Shown: positions 24,390 to 36,359, numbered from the stretch's first letter. The stretch is DNA of 64,000 nt from Ranitomeya variabilis (GCF_051348905.1 NC_135233.1:594295577-594359576), one strand, 5' to 3'. Translations and numbers: made by a program. Notes: generated by a model not told the origin, from the sequence alone.

Positions 24390-24850
24390 CTTACGAAACC
24401 CTCTCCAATCTGTCCTGAATGCGGGCAGTCAGGGTCGTATTTCTGTCCAGCTGCTATACTGATGCATCCACATTGTGCCAGCCATTGCACTGGTTACCTG
24501 TCCGCTACAGAATACAATACAAACTTATCACTGTCACCCTCAAAGTGCTCCATTGTGCTGCACCAACCTACATCTCCCTCATTTCTGTCTACCACCATAC
24601 CGTACTCTCCAAAAGTGCTGTCCCGCCCCACATCTCCTCGTCATCTGTTCATCGCCAAATCCATGTTCTCCACAGTGCTTCACCATCCTCAATCTCCCTC
24701 ATCATCTCTATCACCTTACTCATGCTCTCCATTCTGCTACTGATCTTCCATAATCTGAACTTCCTACTCCCATCTCCAAGACTTCTCTTGTGCTGTGCCA
24801 CTTCTCTGGAATGTTCTACCCTGGGCAATCCAGCTGATTCCCAGTAGTCA
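24390..24850 (+). mobile_element. LINE reverse-transcriptase C-terminal fragment
   Basis: The frame 24419-24847 contains LHWLPVRYRIQYKLITVTLKVLHCAAPTY... split here as LHWLPVRYRIQYKL and TLKVLHCAAPTYISL, a pattern common after the RT domain of vertebrate non-LTR elements (CR1/L2 or similar). The rest is decayed, and both ends are lost. Confidence 0.6.
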
Positions 24851-25554
24851 CAGTTTCTCTATTACATCCAAAGCTGGTTTCCTGTTTGTTCCCACATCGC
24901 TGAACCTTGCAGATCCTTGTTAGTTGATGGTTTGTGGTGGCACTGCAATGTAGAAAAAAAAGTGACTCTCTCCCAATACATTTCATTACATTAAGTCAGA
25001 GGTTAAAGCTTCTCTTACTATAGACTGCAAAATGGTTTACAGTTAGTAGATCAAGAAGTGAGCGGAGTCAGACCACCCATCAGAAGAGCAACCCATCGTT
25101 AATGTCCAATAAGTGACTGCCCATATGGGGGCCTATTCTACAAAGAATGTGCAATGCTTGGGTGGTCCTGCATAAGGCGACAGTTTACAGTTTTGTCGTA
25201 GACGAAAATAAATAACAATCTTGGCGAGAATAAGAAAAGTCCGTTCCCAATAAATCCCATGCAAAACTACACTCGGCTCAAGTTGTACATGAATAAGTAA
25301 TAACGCCACCATAGGAAAGATGTTCACCTTTCTCCTGGAAGACTCCTCGGAGGGTCAATGTATCATTCTCATCTATGGCAGCCGGTCGCCAGGGAGGACG
25401 GTTTTGTAACATTCTTACAATGTTCCAGGATTCCTATTAGTCCCTGCGGCCGCGATGATTATCTCTATTGTTATTTTGCAGCAAATTAAGTTATCAGTCA
25501 GTGAGAAGATGTAAAAAAAAAATATAGATTGAAAAATCAGGAAGCACGGCCTGT

Positions 25555-26740
25555 TTATTGTGGGGGTACTGCTGCTGTCATTTTTATGGGGGCACTGCCG
25601 GTCTATTGTCTCATGTGGGGGCGCTGCTGCTGTCATTATTATGGGGGCACTCCCTGCCTATTATCTCATGTGGGGGCGCTGCTGCTGTCATTATGGGGGC
25701 ACTCCCTGCATATTGTCTCGTGGGGCCGCTGCTGCTGTCATTATTATGGGGACACCGCCTGTCTATTGTCTCATGTGGGGGCGCAGCTGCTGTCATTATT
25801 ATGGGGGCACTCCCTGCCTATTATCTCATGTGGGGGCGCTGCTGCTGTCATTATTATGGGGGCACTGCCTGCATATTGTCTCATGTGGGGCCGCTGCTGC
25901 TGTCATTATTATGGGGGCACCGCCTGTCTATTGTCTCATGTGGGGGCGCTGCTGCTGTCATTATTATGAAGGCACCACCTGTCTATTGTCTCATGTGGGG
26001 GCGCTGCTGCTGTCATTATTATGTGGCACTTCCTGCCTATTGTCTCATGTGGGGGCCCTGCTGCTGTCTTTATTATGGGGGCACCGCCTGTCTATTATCT
26101 CATGTGGGGGCGCTGCTGCTGTCATTATTATGGGGGCACTGCCTGCATATTGTCTCATGTGGGGCCGCTGCTGCTGTCATTATTATGGGGGCACCGCCTG
26201 TCTATTGTCTCATGTGGGGGCGCTGCTGCTGTCATTATTATGGAGGCACCACCTGTCTATTGTCTCATGTGGGGGCGCTGCTGCTGTCATTATTATGGGG
26301 CACTTCCTGCCTATTGTCTCATGTGGGGGCCCTGCTGCTGTCTTTATTATGGGGGCACCGCCTGTCTATTGTCTCATGTGGGGGCGCTGCTGCTGTCATT
26401 ATTATGGGGGCACCGCCTGTCTATTGTCTCATGTGGGGGTGCGGCTGCTGTCATTATTATGGGGGGCATCGCCTGTCTATTGTCTCATGTGGGGGTGCTG
26501 CTGCTGTCATTATTATGGGGGCACTGCCTGCCTATTGTCTCATGTGGGGGCGCTGCTGCTGTCATTATTATGGGGACACCGCCTGTCTATTGTCTCATGT
26601 GGGGGCGCAGCTGCTGTCATTATTTTGGGGGCACGGCCTGTCTATTGTCTCATGTGGGGGCGATGCTACTGTCATTATTATGGGGGCACTGCCTGCCTAT
26701 TGTGGGGGCGCTGCTCCTGTCATTATTATGAGGACTCTGG
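25555..26740. repeat. Minisatellite, ~55-bp unit
   Basis: About 20 units of GGGGGCGCTGCTGCTGTCAT then TATTATGGGGGCAC and CTATTGTCTCATGT. Merges rightward into the related 26740-30530 array. Few stops occur, so long open frames run through it on both strands. Confidence 0.95.
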
Positions 26741-29700
26741 TGGGAGCACAGGCTATATCTCATGGAGGCACTGCTGTTGCTGTCATTATTATGGGGGCTC
26801 TGGTTGTTTCTGGTGGGGGCACTGCTGCTGTCATTATGAGGACTCTGTCTCTGGTGGGGGCACAGGTTATATCTCATGGAGGCACTGCTGTTGCTGTCAT
26901 TACTATGGGGTTTCTGGCTGTATCTGCTGGGGGAGATGCTGCTGTCTTTAATAAGGGGGCAGTGGCTTCTTGTGGGGGCGCTGCTGCTGTCAATAATAAG
27001 GGGGCACTGGCTTCTTCTTGTGGGGGCGCTGCTGCTGTCATTAATAAGGGGGCACTGGCTTCTTGTGGGGGCACTGCTGCTGTCAATAATAAGGGGGCAC
27101 TGGCTTCTTGTGGGGGCGATGCTGCTGTCAATAATAAGGGGGCACTGGCTTCTTCTTGTGGGGGCGCTGCTGCTGTCATTAGGAGGACTCTGTTGGGGGC
27201 ACAGGTTATATCTCATGGAGGCACTGCTGTTGCTGTCATTACTATGGGTTTTCTGGCTGTCTCTGCTGGGGGCGCTGCTGCTGTCTTTAATAGGGGGGCA
27301 CTGGCTTCTTGTGGGGGCGCTGCTGCTGTCATTAATAAGGGGGCACTGGCTTCTTGTGGGGGCGCTACTGCTTTCAATAATAAGGGGGCACTGGCTTCTT
27401 GTGGGGGCGCTGCTGCTGTCATTAATAAGGGGGCACTGGCTTCTTGTGGGGGCGCTACTGCTTTCAATAATAAGGGGGCACTGGCTTCTTCTTGTGGGGG
27501 CGCTGCTGCTGTCATTAATAAGGGGGCACTGGCTTCTTGTGGGGGCACTGCTGCTGTCAATAATAAGGGGGCACTGGCTTCTTGTGGGGGCGATGCTGCT
27601 GTCAATAATAAGGGGGCACTGGCTTCTTGTGGGGGCGCTGCTGCTGTCATTAGGAGGACTCTGTTGGGGGCACAGGTTATATCTCATGGAGGCACTGCTG
27701 TTGCTGTCATTACTATGGGTTTTCTGGCTGTCTCTGCTGGGGGCGCTGCTGCTGTCTTTAATAGGGGGGCACTGGCTTCTTCTTGTGGGGGCGCTGCTGC
27801 TGTCATTAATAAGGGGGCACTGGCTTCTTATGGGGGCGCTACTGCTTTCAATAATAAGGGGGCACTGGCTTCTTGTGGGGGCGCTGCTGCAGTCATTAAT
27901 AAGGGGGCACTGCTGCTGTCAATAATAAGGGGGTACTGGCTTCTTGTGGGGGCGCTGCTGCTGTCAATAATAAGGGGGCACTGGCTTCTTCTTGTGGGGG
28001 CGCTGCTGCTGTCAATAATAAGGGGGCACTTGCTTCTTCTTGTGGGGGCGCTGCTGCTGTCATTAGGAGGACTCTGTTGGGGGCACAGGTTATATCTCAT
28101 GGAGGCACTGCTGTTGCTGTCATTACTATGGGTTTTCTGGCTGTCTCTGCTGGGGGCGCTGCTGCTGTCTTTAATAGGGGGGCACTGGCTTCTTGTGGGG
28201 GCGCTGCTGCTGTCATTAATAAGGGGGCACTGGCTTCTTGTGGGGGCGCTACTGCTTTCAATAATAAGGGGGCACTGGCTTCTTGTGGGGGCGCTGCTGC
28301 TGTCATTAATAAGGGGGCACTGGCTTCTTGTGGGGGCGCTACTGCTTTCAATAATAAGGGGGCACTGGCTTCTTCTTGTGGGGGCGCTGCTGCTGTCATT
28401 AATAAGGGGGCACTGGCTTCTTGTGGGGGCACTGCTGCTGTCAATAATAAGGGGGCACTGGCTTCTTGTGGGGGCGATGCTGCTGTCAATAATAAGGGGG
28501 CACTGGCTTCTTGTGGGGGCGCTGCTGCTGTCATTAGGAGGACTCTGTTGGGGGCACAGGTTATATCTCATGGAGGCACTGCTGTTGCTGTCATTACTAT
28601 GGGTTTTCTGGCTGTCTCTGCTGGGGGCGCTGCTGCTGTCTTTAATAGGGGGGCACTGGCTTCTTCTTGTGGGGGCGCTGCTGCTGTCATTAATAAGGGG
28701 GCACTGGCTTCTTATGGGGGCGCTACTGCTTTCAATAATAAGGGGGCACTGGCTTCTTGTGGGGGCGCTGCTGCAGTCATTAATAAGGGGGCACTGCTGC
28801 TGTCAATAATAAGGGGGTACTGGCTTCTTGTGGGGGCGCTGCTGCTGTCAATAATAAGGGGGCACTGGCTTCTTCTTGTGGGGGCGCTGCTGCTGTCAAT
28901 AATAAGGGGGCACTTGCTTCTTCTTGTGGGGGCGCTGCTGCTGTCATTAGGAGGACTCTGTTGGGGGCACAGGTTATATCTCATGGAGGCACTGCTGTTG
29001 CTGTCATTACTATGGGTTTTCTGGCTGTCTCTGCTGGGGGCGCTGCTGCTGTCTTTAATAGGGGGGCACTGGCTTCTTGTGGGGGCGCTGCTGCTGTCAT
29101 TAATAAGGGGGCACTGGCTTCTTGTGGGGGCGCTACTGCTTTCAATAATAAGGGGGCACTGGCTTCTTGTGGGGGCGCTGCTGCTGTCATTAATAAGGGG
29201 GCACTGGCTTCTTGTGGGGGCGCTACTGCTTTCAATAATAAGGGGGCACTGGCTTCTTCTTGTGGGGGCGCTGCTGCTGTCATTAATAAGGGGGCACTGG
29301 CTTCTTGTGGGGGCACTGCTGCTGTCAATAATAAGGGGGCACTGGCTTCTTGTGGGGGCGATGCTGCTGTCAATAATAAGGGGGCACTGGCTTCTTGTGG
29401 GGGCGCTGCTGCTGTCATTAGGAGGACTCTGTTGGGGGCACAGGTTATATCTCATGGAGGCACTGCTGTTGCTGTCATTACTATGGGTTTTCTGGCTGTC
29501 TCTGCTGGGGGCGCTGCTGCTGTCTTTAATAGGGGGGCACTGGCTTCTTCTTGTGGGGGCGCTGCTGCTGTCATTAATAAGGGGGCACTGGCTTCTTATG
29601 GGGGCGCTACTGCTTTCAATAATAAGGGGGCACTGGCTTCTTGTGGGGGCGCTGCTGCAGTCATTAATAAGGGGGCACTGCTGCTGTCAATAATAAGGGG

Positions 29701-30530
29701 GTACTGGCTTCTTGTGGTGGCGCTGCTGCTGTCAATAATAAGGGGGCACTGGCTTCTTCTTGTGGGGGCGCTGCTGCTGTCAATAATAAGGGGGCACTTG
29801 CTTCTTCTTGTGGGGGCGCTGCTGCTGTCATTAGGAGGACTCTGTTGGGGGCACAGGTTATATCTCATGGAGGCACTGCTGTTGCTGTCATTACTATGGG
29901 TTTTCTGGCTGTCTCTGCTGGGGGCGCTGCTGCTGTCTTTAATAGGGGGGCACTGGCTTCTTGTGGGGGCGCTGCTGCTGTCATTAATAAGGGGGCACTG
30001 GCTTCTTGTGGGGGCGCTACTGCTTTCAATAATAAGGGGGCACTGGCTTCTTGTGGGGGCGCTACTGCTTTCAATAATAAGGGGGCACTGGCTTCTTGTG
30101 GGGGCGCTACTGCTTTCAATAATAAGGGGGCACTGGCTTCTTCTTGTGGGGGCGCTGCTGCTGTCATTAATAAGGGGGCACTGGCTTCTTGTGGGGGCAC
30201 TGCTGCTGTCAATAATAAGGGGGTACTGGCTTCTTGTGGGGGCGCTGCTGCTGTCAATAATAAGGGGGCACTGGCTTCTTCTTGTGGGGGCGCTGCTGCT
30301 GTTAATAATAAGGGGGCACTTGCTTCTTCTTGTGGGGGCGCTGCTGCTGTCATTAGGAGGACTCTGTTGGGGGCACAGGTTATATCTCATGGAGGCACTG
30401 CTGTTGCTGTCATTACTATGGGTACTAAGGGGGCACTGCTGCTGTCAATAATAAGGGGGTACTGGCTTCTTGTGGGGGCGCTGCTGCTGTCATTAATAAG
30501 GGGGCACTTGCTTCTTCTTGTCGGGGCGCA
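26740..30530. repeat. Minisatellite with an 884-bp higher-order repeat
   Basis: The base unit is about 45 bp: GGGGGCACTGGCTTCTTGTG then GGGGCGCTGCTGCTGTCAAT. A marker segment with ACAGGTTATATCTCATGGAG recurs at about 26865, 27203, 27673, 28087, 28557, 28971, 29441, 29855 and 30377. The alternating spacings of about 470 and 414 bp define an 884-bp super-unit present about 3.5 times and nearly identical between copies. It ends ~260 bp before the TRAPPC2L start codon. Confidence 0.95.
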
Positions 30531-30639
30531 GGACACATCCCCGCTGTTGCTGTATATATTTGGGATAACACTAATAAAAGGCGGGAAATCCACAAGCTTC
30601 ATTGAACACCAGAAAGAACACAAGCGCGATAGCTACGAC

Positions 30640-30792
30640 TATCGACTAGTATCTTGGACTGCTGCAGCCTCCGTAACTGCAGCAGACACCCACGTGACCA
30701 CCGTGTCATGTGACTCCAGGCCATCTCGCGGAGGCGGAGTCATGTGACCGGTAGTGTACGTCCTGGGTTGTTGTTTCTGTGGGAGGACCAAG
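30640..30792 (+). promoter_or_regulatory. TRAPPC2L promoter region with repeated E-boxes
   Basis: Between the minisatellite end and the start codon is a GC-richer segment with CACGTGAC at 30691-30698 and two copies of GTCATGTGAC at 30705-30714 and 30739-30748. These resemble CLEAR/M-box E-boxes. No TATA box is visible. The regulatory role is inferred. Confidence 0.5.
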
Positions 30793-31809
30793 ATGGCGGT
30801 GTGTGTGGCTGTCATCGCTAAGGAGGTGAGCAGATCTGTGCGATATCGGCTGATTCATCTAGTGCTGGTCTATGAAGGAGGAGCCCTGGAGGGCAGCTGT
30901 GTTATCTATAGCTGATGGTTTAAAGAAGGATTTTATTGGTCTTGATGAGACTTGTAGTCCCTCAACCCACATTGAGCTTGACAACTCAGTGGTGCCTCTT
31001 CTAGTTTCTGATTGTGAAGAGATGCTGGGAGATGTAGTGCTTCAGATGGCCTCACAACGTCCATTTTGCATGTGCTGTTCACTTTATATGCTGGGAGTTG
31101 TAGTTCACCATGGGGTTTTACAGCTCCCAGCATGCATCTGGTATTTTATGATTATAGGGGTTGTAGTCAATCTAATTTTAAAGCAACTCCTAGTATTTAT
31201 CTACTATCTTTTTATTATCTGCTGGGAGTTGTAGTTGTCCATAGGTTTGTACATCTGCTGTTTTCTGGTTGGGAGCTGTAGTTTGTGTATAGAACCTGCA
31301 ATGACTGAATCACGGCACATAATGAAGAGGCTGTCATGGGGGTCTGTCCTCGACATGGGGGTCTCATCACGACCCTTACACTGTAATGATAACTCACCAT
31401 GTTGGTCTCTGTTGCAGAATTATCCCCTCTACATCCGCAGCATTCCCACCGAGAACCAGCTGAAGTTCCACTACACGGTGCACACCTCCCTGGACGTGGT
31501 GGATGAGAAGATTTCCGCCATGGGGAAGGCGCTGGCGGATCAAAGAGAACTTTACTTGGGACTTCTGTATCCCACAGAAGACTACAAAGTGTATCCTCCA
31601 TAGGAGAAACCCCGACTGTGAATGGGAGAGGGGAGGAAGTGGCTGCCGGTGAAAACTACAACTCCCAACATGCTCAGCAAAAGCCTGAAGCTGCCAGAGC
31701 TTAGTCCTCATCAGTTGGGGAACCTCAGGTTATGTGCACACTATGGCTCTTTTCATGCAGAACCTGCCTGAAAAAAAAATCAAAATATATATATATTTTT
31801 TAGTGTATA

Positions 31810-31858
<49 letters not shown>

Positions 31859-34270
31859 TCTTAAATAAATATATATAATTACTCTTTAATGGGTCCAGTG
31901 GCGAGTCTCAACTGCGGCTTCTCGTATCTTAATGTCTGTCATGTCGAGGGCGCTGCAGCGATTGATAGAGCTTCCCGGGTTGACGTTACTCAATGATCAG
32001 CTGCAGCGTTGTGACGTCAGCCCTGCAGACAATACCATGAGCCGCGGTGGAGACTCGGTGCTGGACCTGGGGAGGATGAATAAAGCAGATCTATGACATG
32101 GGAGATAGAGGTTTTCTAAAACCTGAAAACTCCACTAACCTGCCCAAAATATCGGATAGGATGATCCTTAATTTTGTCTTCAGATATGGCTACGTCACAA
32201 ACTCCAAAGTCAAGTTTGTCATGGTGGTGGACTCCTCAAACACCGCTCTCCGGGACAATGAGATCCGCAGTGTGAGTACACGACCTCTGATTCTACATTT
32301 CTATGTTAGGTAATTTTATCTACAGCAATGTGTACAGGTCCTTCTCAAAAAATTAGCATATAGTGTTAAATTTCATTATTTACCATAATGTAATGATTAC
32401 AATTAAACTTTCATATATTATAGATTCATTATCCACCAACTGAAATTTGTCAGGTCTTTTATTGTTTTAATACTGATGATTTTGGCATACAACTCCTGAT
32501 AACCCAAAAAACCTGTCTCAATAAATTAGCATATTTCACCCGTCCAATCAAATAAAAGTGTTTTTTAATACCAAACAAAAAAACCATCAAATAATAATGT
32601 TCAGTTATGCACTCAATACTTGGTCGGGAATCCTTTGGCAGAAATGACTGCTTCAATGCGGCGTGGCATGGAGGCAATCAGCCTGTGACACTGCTGAGAT
32701 GTTATGGAGGCCCAGGATGCTTCAATAGCGGCCTTAAGCTCATCCAGAGTGTTGGGTCTTGCGTCTCTCAACTTTCTCTTCACAATATCCCACAGATTCT
32801 CTATGGGGTTCAAGTCAGGAGAGTTGGCAGGCCAATTGAGCACAGTAATACCATGGTCAGTAAACCATTTACCAGTGGTTTTGGCACTGTGAGCAGGTGC
32901 CAGGTCGTGCTGAAAAATGAAATCTTCATCTCCATAAAGCATTTCAGCCGATGGAAGCATGAAGTGCTCCAAAATCTCCTGATAGCTAGCTGCATTGACC
33001 CTGCCCTTGATGAAACACAGTGGACCAACACCAGCAGCTGACATGGCACCCCACACCATCACTGACTGTGGGTACTTGACACTGGACTTCAGGCATTTTG
33101 GCATTTCCTTCTCCCCAGTCTTCCTCCAGACTCTGGCACCTTGATTTCCGAATGACATGCAAAATTTGCTTTCATCAGAAAAAAGTACTTGGGACCACTT
33201 AGCAACAGTCCAGTGCTGCTTCTCTGTAGCCCAGGTCAGGCGCTTCTGCCGCTGTTTATGGTTCAAAAGTGGCTTTACCTGGGGAATGCGGCACCTGTAG
33301 CCCATTTCCTGCACACGCCTGTGCACGGTGGCTCTGGATGTTTCCACACCAGACTCAGTCCACTGCTTCCTCAGGTTCCCCAAGGTCTGGAATCGGTCCT
33401 TCTCCACAATCTTCCTCAGGGTCCGGTCCCCTCTTCTCGTTGTACAGCGTTTTCTGCCACATTGTTTCCTTCCAACAGACTTACCATTGAGGTGCCTTGA
33501 TACAGCACTCTGGGAACAGCCTATTTGTTGAGAAATTTCTTTCTGGGTCTTACCCTCTTGCTTGAGGGTGTCAATGATGGCCTTCTTGACATCTGTCAGG
33601 TCGCTAGTCTTACCCATGATGGGGGTTTTGAGTAATGAACCAGGCAGGGAGTTTTTAAAAGCCTCAGGTATCTTTTGCATGTGTTTAGAGTTAATTAGTT
33701 GATTCAGAAGATTAGGGTAATAGGTCGTTTAGAGAACCTTTTCTTGATATGCTAATTTATTGAGACAGGTTTTTTGGGTTATCAGGAGTTGTATGCCAAA
33801 ATCATCAGTATTAAAACATTAAAAGACCTGACAAATTTCAGTTGGTGGATAATGAATCTATAATATATGAAAGTTTAATTGTAATCATTACATTATGGTA
33901 AATAATGAAATTTAACACTATATGCTAATTTTTTGAGAAGGACCTGTATATTATGGAATTGCTATACATGCATTTTCCTAACATAGGAGAGGAGATTGAT
34001 GACATTTTGATATTCTTTATTGATCCCTTTTATGAATGTGTCTTTATTTAACCCATCAGATGTTCCGGAAGCTTCATAACTCCTATACAGATGTTATGTG
34101 TAACCCCTTCTATAACCCCGGAGACCCCATTCAATCACGGTAAGTCTTAAAGGTACATCGCTAAATTTCCACTTGTGACGTCAAATGTATCTCTTATCAC
34201 TTTTTTTTTTCTTCTTATTTTCAGAGCCTTTGATAACACAGTCGCCTCCATGATGGTAGCGGCGTGTTGA
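30793..34270 (+). CDS. TRAPPC2L: Trafficking protein particle complex subunit 2-like, complete 5-exon coding sequence
   Basis: Small longin-fold (sedlin-like) subunit of the TRAPP tethering complexes, acting in ER-Golgi and Golgi traffic. Exons: 30793-30825, 31418-31590, 32184-32271, 34060-34139, 34225-34270. Total 420 nt, 139 codons plus TGA. The protein begins [11 protein letters not shown] and continues through [59 protein letters not shown] and NPFYNPGD to MMVAAC. This is nearly the human sequence as I recall it. All introns are GT-AG and phases agree. The start sits in an AAGATGGCGG context. Intron 3 carries a complete Tc1 transposon in antisense orientation; intron 1 carries a cluster of ACTACAACTCCCAGCATGC-type motifs. 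Confidence 0.97.
30940..31285. repeat. Cluster of ACTACAACTCCCAGCATGC-like motifs in TRAPPC2L intron 1
   Basis: At least four good and several degenerate copies of the 19-mer ACTACAACTCCCAGCATGC or its complement occur near 31020, 31082, 31120, 31148, 31220 and 31266, in both orientations. One more lies in intron 2 near 31656. The word matches the known ZNF143/THAP11 (SBS2) promoter motif. It is also common inside interspersed repeats, so function is uncertain. Confidence 0.6.
31802..31875. repeat. TA/TG microsatellite in TRAPPC2L intron 2
   Basis: (TG)n followed by a long (TA)n tract. The rest of intron 2 shows no exon. Confidence 0.9.
32335..33946 (-). mobile_element. Complete Tc1/mariner transposon with 200-bp terminal inverted repeats
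   Basis: The element is 1612 bp and flanked by TA at 32333-32334 and 33947-33948. Inverted repeats at 32335-32534 and 33747-33946 begin CAGGTCCTTCTCAAAAAATT and look almost identical. Each holds an outer and an inner copy of a AAATTAGCATAT direct repeat, the IR/DR layout known for Sleeping Beauty-type elements. The interior holds one uninterrupted transposase reading frame. Near-identical arms and an open frame point to recent insertion. It lies in TRAPPC2L intron 3 on the opposite strand. Confidence 0.95.
32613..33680 (-). CDS. Tc1-family DD34E transposase, apparently intact
   Basis: Cut-and-paste transposase of 355 codons from the first ATG. The second ATG (residue 22, MGKTSDLTD) gives 334 residues, closer to the usual Tc1 length, and is the likelier start. 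Paired helix-turn-helix DNA-binding segments lie at about 31-65 and 95-130, with a basic GRKQCGRKR stretch between them. The catalytic triad is visible: Asp169 in LFSDESKF, Asp259 in [10 protein letters not shown] and Glu294 in NPIENLWD. Thirty-four residues separate the last two, so it is DD34E. No stop or frameshift interrupts the frame. Activity cannot be judged from sequence alone. Confidence 0.95.
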   Translation of the reverse strand: MQKIPEAFKNSLPGSLLKTPIMGKTSDLTDVKKAIIDTLKQEGKTQKEISQQIGCSQSAVSRHLNGKSVGRKQCGRKRCTTRRGDRTLRKIVEKDRFQTLGNLRKQWTESGVETSRATVHRRVQEMGYRCRIPQVKPLLNHKQRQKRLTWATEKQHWTVAKWSQVLFSDESKFCMSFGNQGARVWRKTGEKEMPKCLKSSVKYPQSVMVWGAMSAAGVGPLCFIKGRVNAASYQEILEHFMLPSAEMLYGDEDFIFQHDLAPAHSAKTTGKWFTDHGITVLNWPANSPDLNPIENLWDIVKRKLRDARPNTLDELKAAIEASWASITSQQCHRLIASMPRRIEAVISAKGFPTKY

Positions 34271-34504
34271 TCTACCTCCACAGATGAATTTAAAGTGTCC
34301 GATGCCAGTTCGTATAACTTTGTATTCACAGCACATATGTCTGTTACTGTGGACCCTTTCCAGTGGGCTATTTACTGCTGAACAACCCTATAATCTAGCG
34401 GTCTTACATGTGTAATATGGCAGGAGGATATCATAGAACAGACTTCTTATCTTCATATGTGCATGAGATGCAAGGAAATTACAGAAGGTTTTTTTTGGAC
34501 TTTA

Positions 34505-34665
34505 AGGGAATAGTCAGACGAGGATCGCAACGCTAGGACTGTCAGTTGGCGCTCTCGACCCAAGCGTGGCATCTACATAACAATACATGATGTCACAATC
34601 GGGTCGTCCAGTCCGAGCATTACGTTGTGACCCTCGTCCGAGTTATACGACTGTCTGTTTTTCCC
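34505..34665. mobile_element. Small palindromic repeat, GACGAGGATCGCAA family
   Basis: Left AGTCAGACGAGGATCGCAAC and right GTTGTGACCCTCGTCCGAGT mirror each other. It lies in the probable TRAPPC2L 3' UTR. A related palindrome occurs at 38165-38335. Confidence 0.6.
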
Positions 34666-35347
34666 CTAATAGTGATGACCTATAGTTGAGACCGGTCATT
34701 AATGAAATAAGTGGCAGAAGAACTCCTGTGACCCCAACGATCAGCTGATTGAAGGTCTCAAGGCACAGCGCCTTACATTGTGTAGCAGTAGCTGCTATGA
34801 ATGGTACACTTAAGACGAGTGCGTCTGATTGCCATCAATATTAGTTCTATGAGTCACATGCAATTTTAACATTTGCCTGAGTAACAGCTAATGTATTATA
34901 CTCGCCCCATTAGGGCACAATTCTTACATAGACTGCATTAACACATCAGTGTGACACATCCTAGTGCTGTCTGATTTTTTTTTTTTCTTCCTTATTGATG
35001 GGCGATCCGCGAGACTCAGCTTGCCTATTCTCACGAGTCTTAGGTCATCAAAGTCTATTTGGATCACTATATAACAGATGCAAGGAAGGCAGACATTGTA
35101 CATCAGCATCTCATTGTTTAACTGATCCAATGGATAAAAATAAGACTTGTCTGTTTCAGAGAAAGAAAAAAAAAAAAGCAACTAGGATGAAACCTGGGGC
35201 CGCAAGACACAGATGTGTGAATGTAGCCTTACAAAAAGACATGTAAATGAGTATTACTAGAGCCATCTCCTCCCATCCAAGTTTGCAAAATGGTCATTAA
35301 ATGCCCTCAGTGTGAATTAATCTTCATTTTGTGTATGTGATGTATGG

Positions 35348-35353
35348 AATAAA
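35348..35353 (+). terminator. Probable TRAPPC2L polyadenylation signal
   Basis: AATAAA about 1.08 kb after the TRAPPC2L stop, followed by GT-rich sequence. It would end a 3' UTR of about 1.1 kb. No better signal was noticed nearer the stop. Confidence 0.5.
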
Positions 35354-36019
35354 AGTAAATTTTACAATGTGTCAGTACAATTCTTGTGCATTAATCCACA
35401 CACTCTGAATGGCGTATAACACATGAAAACCATCATTTAAAGGGCCATATAAAGTTCCTGTGAGTTGAAGCGAAGCAGGCTCCTGGAAGACCTCCTTATT
35501 TCCAGATTTAAATCAGGTTTTATTAGAATTTAATACATTTTTTTTATATTTCATGAGAAAACCTTTTCACATCTTAACCGAATTTTGCATATGCGCACCT
35601 TGTGTATGGATAAACTAAGGACAAGGATCACAATCAGATAAGAGTTGTTTCAATCACACTAATAAATCAGTTTCTCGGGGATCAAGGGGGAAAAACCCCA
35701 TAAACATCTGATTTTATGAATTTAGCCATTAAAGACCCCCATATACAATAGATTAACGTCAGCCCTACCCAGCAATAGCGGTGGCATTGCCTGACCGTCT
35801 AATGTGATAGTGGCCCTGACTCTCCTCCAGCAACATGACTTTTGGGTGAAAAAAAAAAAAAAAGGGGTTGGAGGGTCTAATTTCTAAGTACCAATCTTTT
35901 GATTCTCTGGAGATGTCATGGAGAACACAGGAGCTGCGCTCCCCTGCTGGGGTAGAGTAGTGGTCGGGAGAGATGGCCATCAGCAGAACGATTGGTTCAG
36001 TCGACAACTATGATATATG

Positions 36020-36328
36020 GGGGGTAGTTAGACAGGTGAAAACCTGAGAAAACAAGGATCCCTAAAATATAACTTTTATTACAAGAAGTAAAAAGATCTC
36101 TTCTCATCAACATCTCATTCTCATCAACAATAACCACAAAAACCACAAGGTATGTACTTATTGGGCCCTAGGAGGTCGCTATATTCCAAGCTGCCTAACA
36201 GTGGGGGTAGGCACCCTAATTTACTGCGATAGGCGCCCCCACTCCTCGTCATCTCATTCTAAAAAATCCCTAGATGTCCCTACAATACAGGAGTCCTGGT
36301 AAAGCCTAGGAGGTCCCTGTCGGGGGGG

Positions 36329-36359
<31 letters not shown>

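Noticed and set aside
24419-24847. 142-codon frame considered as a gene
   Set aside because: The start matches a LINE reverse-transcriptase tail and the remainder is decayed, so it is a transposon fragment.
25558-30747. Long open frames on both strands (up to 1083 codons, Cys/Gly/Ala/Leu-rich)
   Set aside because: They follow a stop-poor tandem repeat. Overlapping frames on both strands are equally open and the proteins are plain repeats with no domain.
32607-33531. Plus-strand frames within the Tc1 element
   Set aside because: Shadows of the minus-strand transposase.
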